64,000 nt of DNA from CAYSGL01 sp964520985 (GTDB lineage Bacteria; Pseudomonadota; Alphaproteobacteria; Micavibrionales; Micavibrionaceae): the NCBI GenBank assembly GCA_964520985.1, contig CAZFPB010000001.1:930001-994000 (forward strand), in the 5' to 3' direction. The notes below the pieces were generated by a model. The model was not told the origin of the DNA. It ran no database searches and saw only the letters and a program-made list of their open reading frames with translations. The first letter of the stretch is position 1, and the number at the start of each line of letters is the position of its first letter. Of this stretch, positions 61,319 through 64,000 are shown in pieces. The position numbers and the translations under genes are program-made.

Positions 61319-61320
61319 AA

Positions 61321-61346
61321 AAGAAAGGGCTACTAAACCCTTTCTT
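61321..61346. terminator. bidirectional intrinsic terminator
   Basis: Nine-base stem AAGAAAGGG / CCCTTTCTT with an eight-base loop between two convergent genes. Ts follow on the minus strand (TTTTTTATA); the plus side is weaker. Confidence 0.75.
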
Positions 61347-61353
61347 CACTTTG

Positions 61354-62076
61354 TTAGACTAAATTTTTAATGTCTAAAACAAGGGATTCAACTACCCTAA
61401 ATTCCCAATCTGTCTTATTTGTACTCATCATCTCAGCATCCTGCAGAATAAGATCTGCCTTTGCTTTCAGCCCTCCACTCGTATTAGCCCGTACTGAAAT
61501 AATCTGCATTTCAACCTCCGCGATTTGCGCAAGAGTTTGCTCTGATATCTCAATAAGATTGGGTAAATTCACGCTTTCTTCTGCTTCTTTTTTTAGACGT
61601 ACTTGATTATTAAACCAGTCAAGACGTTGTTGGCTGAAAGAGGCTATCTCTTCATAATGAACACGATATTCTTCCCTGGCCTCCCAATCATAATCTTTAA
61701 AAAGCTGATTAAGATTTTCTATTTCATCAGAAGTAGGTTTTAAAGCTTTACGTCCAACATTATAATTAAATGTATGCAACGCTTTCTCTGAGAGTCTTCC
61801 TTCATACGAAAAATTCCACGAAGTAAGCGCAAACTGCCATTCTCGATCTTGAGGATAAAAGTAATCTAAATTGGCAGGAAGCTCAGGCCATCCACTTATT
61901 TTAGCAAAATCGGGCAAGCTACTCTGTGCTTTTTTATAGATTTCATCGTTAAGACTCAGTTTTTTTAGTAATTCCTCCCGTTTCCTAAATAATTTGAACA
62001 GCCCTCCATCAGACGGTTCGATTTTTACTGGATTATAAGTTTTTTGCAGATTGTATGCGGTAAATTGAGTTCTCAT
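61354..62076 (-). CDS. hypothetical coiled-coil protein
   Basis: A 240-residue soluble protein, not recognised. It is rich in Glu, Lys and aromatic residues, with coiled-coil potential (LFRKREELLKKLSLNDEIY and the C-terminal LIEISEQTLAQIAEVEMQI). There is no signal peptide or catalytic motif. An AAAAGGAAAA tract precedes the ATG at 62076. It is convergent with the membrane protein gene and may form an operon with the small gene upstream at 62122. Confidence 0.7.
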   Translation of the reverse strand: MRTQFTAYNLQKTYNPVKIEPSDGGLFKLFRKREELLKKLSLNDEIYKKAQSSLPDFAKISGWPELPANLDYFYPQDREWQFALTSWNFSYEGRLSEKALHTFNYNVGRKALKPTSDEIENLNQLFKDYDWEAREEYRVHYEEIASFSQQRLDWFNNQVRLKKEAEESVNLPNLIEISEQTLAQIAEVEMQIISVRANTSGGLKAKADLILQDAEMMSTNKTDWEFRVVESLVLDIKNLV

Positions 62077-62121
62077 GATATTTTCCTTTTATGTGTTGTG
62101 GGGTGAATAAACGCAGCGTAC

Positions 62122-62352
62122 TTATCTACCTATCCAATGCGCGGCACCCTCCATCGACATATCGCGTCCCCAGCGGTTGTAGAGATAGACAGGCGGCCTC
62201 TTGGGGGCATTACTCAAATCAGCCATAAGGGCCGATACACCATCAATCCACTTATCGCCCCTTACGGCTTTCCACGCCTCTTTAAGAGCAGCCCCTATGT
62301 AATGACGGGTAGAACCACCAAAGCGGGCCGACCCTTCACGGGCAATACCCAA
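62122..62352 (-). CDS. small hypothetical protein
   Basis: A 76-residue basic protein starting at a TTG (62352); no ATG is available in frame after the upstream stop. ARFGGSTRHYIGAALKEAWK is its most gene-like part and resembles small plasmid or element proteins, but I cannot name the family. The plus-strand reading of the same region is less protein-like. Coding status is uncertain. Confidence 0.45.
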   Translation of the reverse strand: MGIAREGSARFGGSTRHYIGAALKEAWKAVRGDKWIDGVSALMADLSNAPKRPPVYLYNRWGRDMSMEGAAHWIGR

Positions 62353-62432
62353 GCCTTTTGCATGACATTTTTTATCTTATAGGATTGTTTTGAAACCTTT
62401 TTGTTCATCTTTCTTGCCTTTTCATTCCTTTA

Positions 62433-62451
62433 TTGATACTATTTGTATCAA
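62433..62451. promoter_or_regulatory. operator-like palindrome upstream of the XRE regulator
   Basis: Perfect seven-base arms TTGATAC / GTATCAA separated by TATTT. A half site GATAC recurs at about 62489. It lies 68 bases before the XRE gene, as expected for autoregulation of an element repressor. Minus-strand genes start nearby on the other side. Confidence 0.6.
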
Positions 62452-62518
62452 AGGTGAGATGAATAATCAACCCTTTTAGAGCAAAAAAGATACAAAAAGT
62501 TTTATAAGAGGACTAAAA

Positions 62519-62740
62519 ATGCAAAATGCCGCACAAATCCGGGCCGCAAGAGGCTTTCTGGCCTGGAGCCAAACCGAATTGGCCGAGAAATCAGGCGTAT
62601 CGCTTCCCACCGTCAAGCGCATGGAAACAAAGGGGCTGGAGTCCTGCAATTTCGGGAATGTAAAAGCGGTGCAGGATGCGCTGGAGGCCGCCGGCATCAC
62701 CTTCTCCCCAGAGGGCTGTATTTGCCCTCCTAAATCATAA
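62519..62740 (+). CDS. XRE-family transcriptional regulator
   Basis: A 73-residue single-domain HTH protein. IRAARGFLAWSQTELAEKSG and VSLPTVKRMETKGLESCNFG form the helix-turn-helix, and ALEAAGITFSPEG is a typical ending. GAGGA lies seven bases before the ATG. It is probably the repressor of the element and a likely ligand of the palindrome at 62433. The gene is followed by an AT-rich repeat region and then the ATPase gene. Confidence 0.88.
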   Translation: MQNAAQIRAARGFLAWSQTELAEKSGVSLPTVKRMETKGLESCNFGNVKAVQDALEAAGITFSPEGCICPPKS

Positions 62741-62753
62741 CATGAGAAACTTA

Positions 62754-62811
62754 TATAAAGTTATATGTAGTTATAAAAGACTATTGATATAACTTTATAA
62801 ACTTTATATAA
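62754..62811. repeat. AT-rich inverted repeats before the ATPase gene
   Basis: TATAAAGTTATAT (62754-62766) is exactly complementary to ATATAACTTTATA (62787-62799). A third related copy (AACTTTATATAA) follows at 62800. This fills most of the 79 bases between the XRE gene and the ATPase start and could be an operator or a stem in the leader. Confidence 0.5.
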
Positions 62812-62819
62812 CCTCCAAT

Positions 62820-64000
62820 ATGGATCCTGTAAGAAATCCCTTTGCCCCTGGCGCTGGCTCGCAACCCCCTGAACTTGCGGGGAGAAATGCCGTTATTTCA
62901 GACGCTAATATCGCTCTACAAAGAGTATTACAAGGTCGGCACGACAAATCTCAAATTTTACTCGGTCTTCGGGGGACGGGGAAAACCGTTCTTTTAAATG
63001 CTATTGAGAAAATAGCTCTTGAGCATGGTTATGTAACCTCTTTCATAGAAGCCCCCGAAGGAAGACCTCTTACTGAACTAATATATCCCAAAATATTTCA
63101 GACTTTACGCAAGCTATCTTTAATTGAATCAGCGAAAGCCACAGCATATGGCGCAATGCGGGCGCTTAGAAGCTTCGCCAGCGTTTTCAAGGTTTCTATG
63201 GGCGAATTATCTATTTCAGTCGATTCAGAAGCCGGCACAGCAGACAGTGGAATTTTGGAGTTTGATCTAAGTGAACTTTTTATACGAGTAGGAGAGACGG
63301 CAAAAGCTGCTGGTACTGGATGGGCCCTATTTATAGATGAGGTGCAATATTTAAAAGAGGAAGAGCTTGCCGCTTTAATTGTCGCAATACACCGTATCAA
63401 CCAGAAAGGTTTACCTATCATGTTTTTTGGGGCGGGATTGCCGCAGGTTGCCTCATTGTCAGGTGACGCTAAATCGTATGCAGAACGGCTTTTTAACTAC
63501 CCATCTATTGGCCCTCTCGATAAAGAAGCTGCAAAAAAAGCCATTGAGCAACCAATTATCGAAGAAAGCGAAACTATTGCATCTGAGGGATTGGAATTAA
63601 TCATAGAGGAAACGAAAGGATATCCCTATTTTTTACAAGAGTGGGGCTTCCAATCTTGGAACATAGCTGAGCAGTCTCCAATAACTGCAAAAAATGTACA
63701 GGATGCTTCGCCTACCGCTATCAAGCGTTTGGATGACGGATTTTTTAAAGTCCGATTTGATCGCCTGACACCTAAAGAAAGGGAGTATGTATTGGCTATG
63801 GCTAAACTAGGGAAAGGCCCTTATAGATCCTCCGACATTGCAGATGTAGTGGGTGATAAAGCACAGAGCCTTGGCCCTTGCAGAGCAAATATTATTAGCA
63901 AAGGCATGATATACAGCCCATCATACGGAGATGTAGATTTTACTGTTCCGATGTTTGATGATTATCTGCGCAGAACTTTCCCAAACTACTTTGATAATTG
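62820..64000 (+). CDS. AAA-type ATP-binding protein (partial, 3' end outside window)
   Basis: An open frame of 393 codons running off the window, starting MDPVRNPFAPGAGSQPPEL. Walker A is LLGLRGTGKTVLL (about residues 48-60), Walker B is WALFIDEVQYL (about 168-178), and a sensor-like FFGAGLPQV follows. From about residue 300 it enters a winged-helix-like segment (RLTPKEREYVLAMAKLG). This matches the broad family of STAND-like or ORC/Cdc6-like ATPases found in many bacterial elements. No ribosome-binding site is visible. The role could be DNA maintenance, regulation or defence; the sequence does not decide. Confidence 0.82.
   Translation, partial: MDPVRNPFAPGAGSQPPELAGRNAVISDANIALQRVLQGRHDKSQILLGLRGTGKTVLLNAIEKIALEHGYVTSFIEAPEGRPLTELIYPKIFQTLRKLSLIESAKATAYGAMRALRSFASVFKVSMGELSISVDSEAGTADSGILEFDLSELFIRVGETAKAAGTGWALFIDEVQYLKEEELAALIVAIHRINQKGLPIMFFGAGLPQVASLSGDAKSYAERLFNYPSIGPLDKEAAKKAIEQPIIEESETIASEGLELIIEETKGYPYFLQEWGFQSWNIAEQSPITAKNVQDASPTAIKRLDDGFFKVRFDRLTPKEREYVLAMAKLGKGPYRSSDIADVVGDKAQSLGPCRANIISKGMIYSPSYGDVDFTVPMFDDYLRRTFPNYFDN

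Larger units (their letters stand above)
56042..64000. mobile_element. integrative element at tRNA-Phe (left part; right end outside window)
   Basis: From the tRNA-Phe 3' end to the window edge all genes are of accessory type: P4-like integrase, excisionase-like HTH proteins, a Cys-rich phage-type protein, an HUH Rep-like protein, coiled-coil unknowns, an XRE regulator and an ATPase. There is a shift to lower GC and to many unrecognised small genes. The attachment core should lie in the last bases of the tRNA, with a second copy at the far end beyond 64000. I did not find a second copy of the tRNA 3' end inside the window. Confidence 0.8.

Noticed and set aside
62137..62382. Plus-strand 81-codon open frame opposite the small gene at 62122
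   Set aside because: No ribosome-binding site and a less protein-like sequence; neither strand is certain, but the minus strand is preferred.

Overview
The window is bacterial chromosome from an alphaproteobacterium. The evidence is gene order and content: mdh/sucCD/sucA, an erpA-dgt-SPOR-nagZ-scpA-scpB-tatABC block, a murA-hisG-UPF0262-infA-maf-RNase E/G block, a DUF2336 protein and a short-form HisG. A Micavibrionales/Rhodospirillales-like affiliation is plausible but is inference only. Base composition is moderate. It is visibly more AT-rich in the middle of the polysaccharide locus and in the element at the right end.

Layout. (1) 1-9039: TCA-cycle genes on the minus strand (mdh, sucC, sucD, start of sucA), split by a plus-strand trio (an SLT lytic transglycosylase and two unknown proteins) and by small unknown or lipoprotein genes. 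(2) 9145-20783: housekeeping block with a DUF2336 protein, zapE, tatCBA, scpB, a GFA-family gene, scpA, nagZ, a SPOR-domain protein, dgt, erpA, xth and small unknown genes. (3) 20766-21447: a membrane protein and tRNA-Thr. (4) 21529-47258: one unidirectional minus-strand surface polysaccharide locus of 23 genes. (5) 47414-56041: stress protein, dcd, murA, hisG, UPF0262, infA, maf, RNase E/G and tRNA-Phe. (6) 56042-64000: an integrative element beside tRNA-Phe, with a P4-type integrase, excisionase-like HTH proteins, an HUH-type Rep-like protein, an XRE regulator with an operator-like palindrome, and an ATPase that runs off the window.

The polysaccharide locus carries the most interesting biology. 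Its upstream genes encode a UDP-GlcNAc 6-dehydrogenase, a fused 3-dehydrogenase/N-acetyltransferase and a 3-aminotransferase. Together they should make a UDP-2,3-diacetamido-uronic acid. Downstream, a WbpG-like sugar amidotransferase with HisH- and HisF-like partners should convert an acetamido group to an acetamidino group, and an AsnB-like enzyme may form a uronamide. Export is by an ABC transporter with one permease and two Wzt-like ATPases.

Between these (32362-39087) lies a translationally coupled set: a PuuD-like glutamine amidotransferase, a PEP-synthase-like kinase with a GGxxSHMAIR histidine domain, a nucleotidyltransferase, and a CDP-glycerol-transferase-like protein. The first three match the known Campylobacter jejuni Cj1417/Cj1418/Cj1416 enzymes that make CDP-phosphoramidate for the capsular O-methyl phosphoramidate group. 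I propose that this locus decorates its glycan with a phosphoramidate. It has unusual features: the kinase carries an extra N-terminal nucleotidyltransferase-like domain, a formyltransferase-like gene lies within the set, the transferase is TagF-like, and no Cj1415-type kinase is visible. No CRISPR array or rRNA gene was seen.
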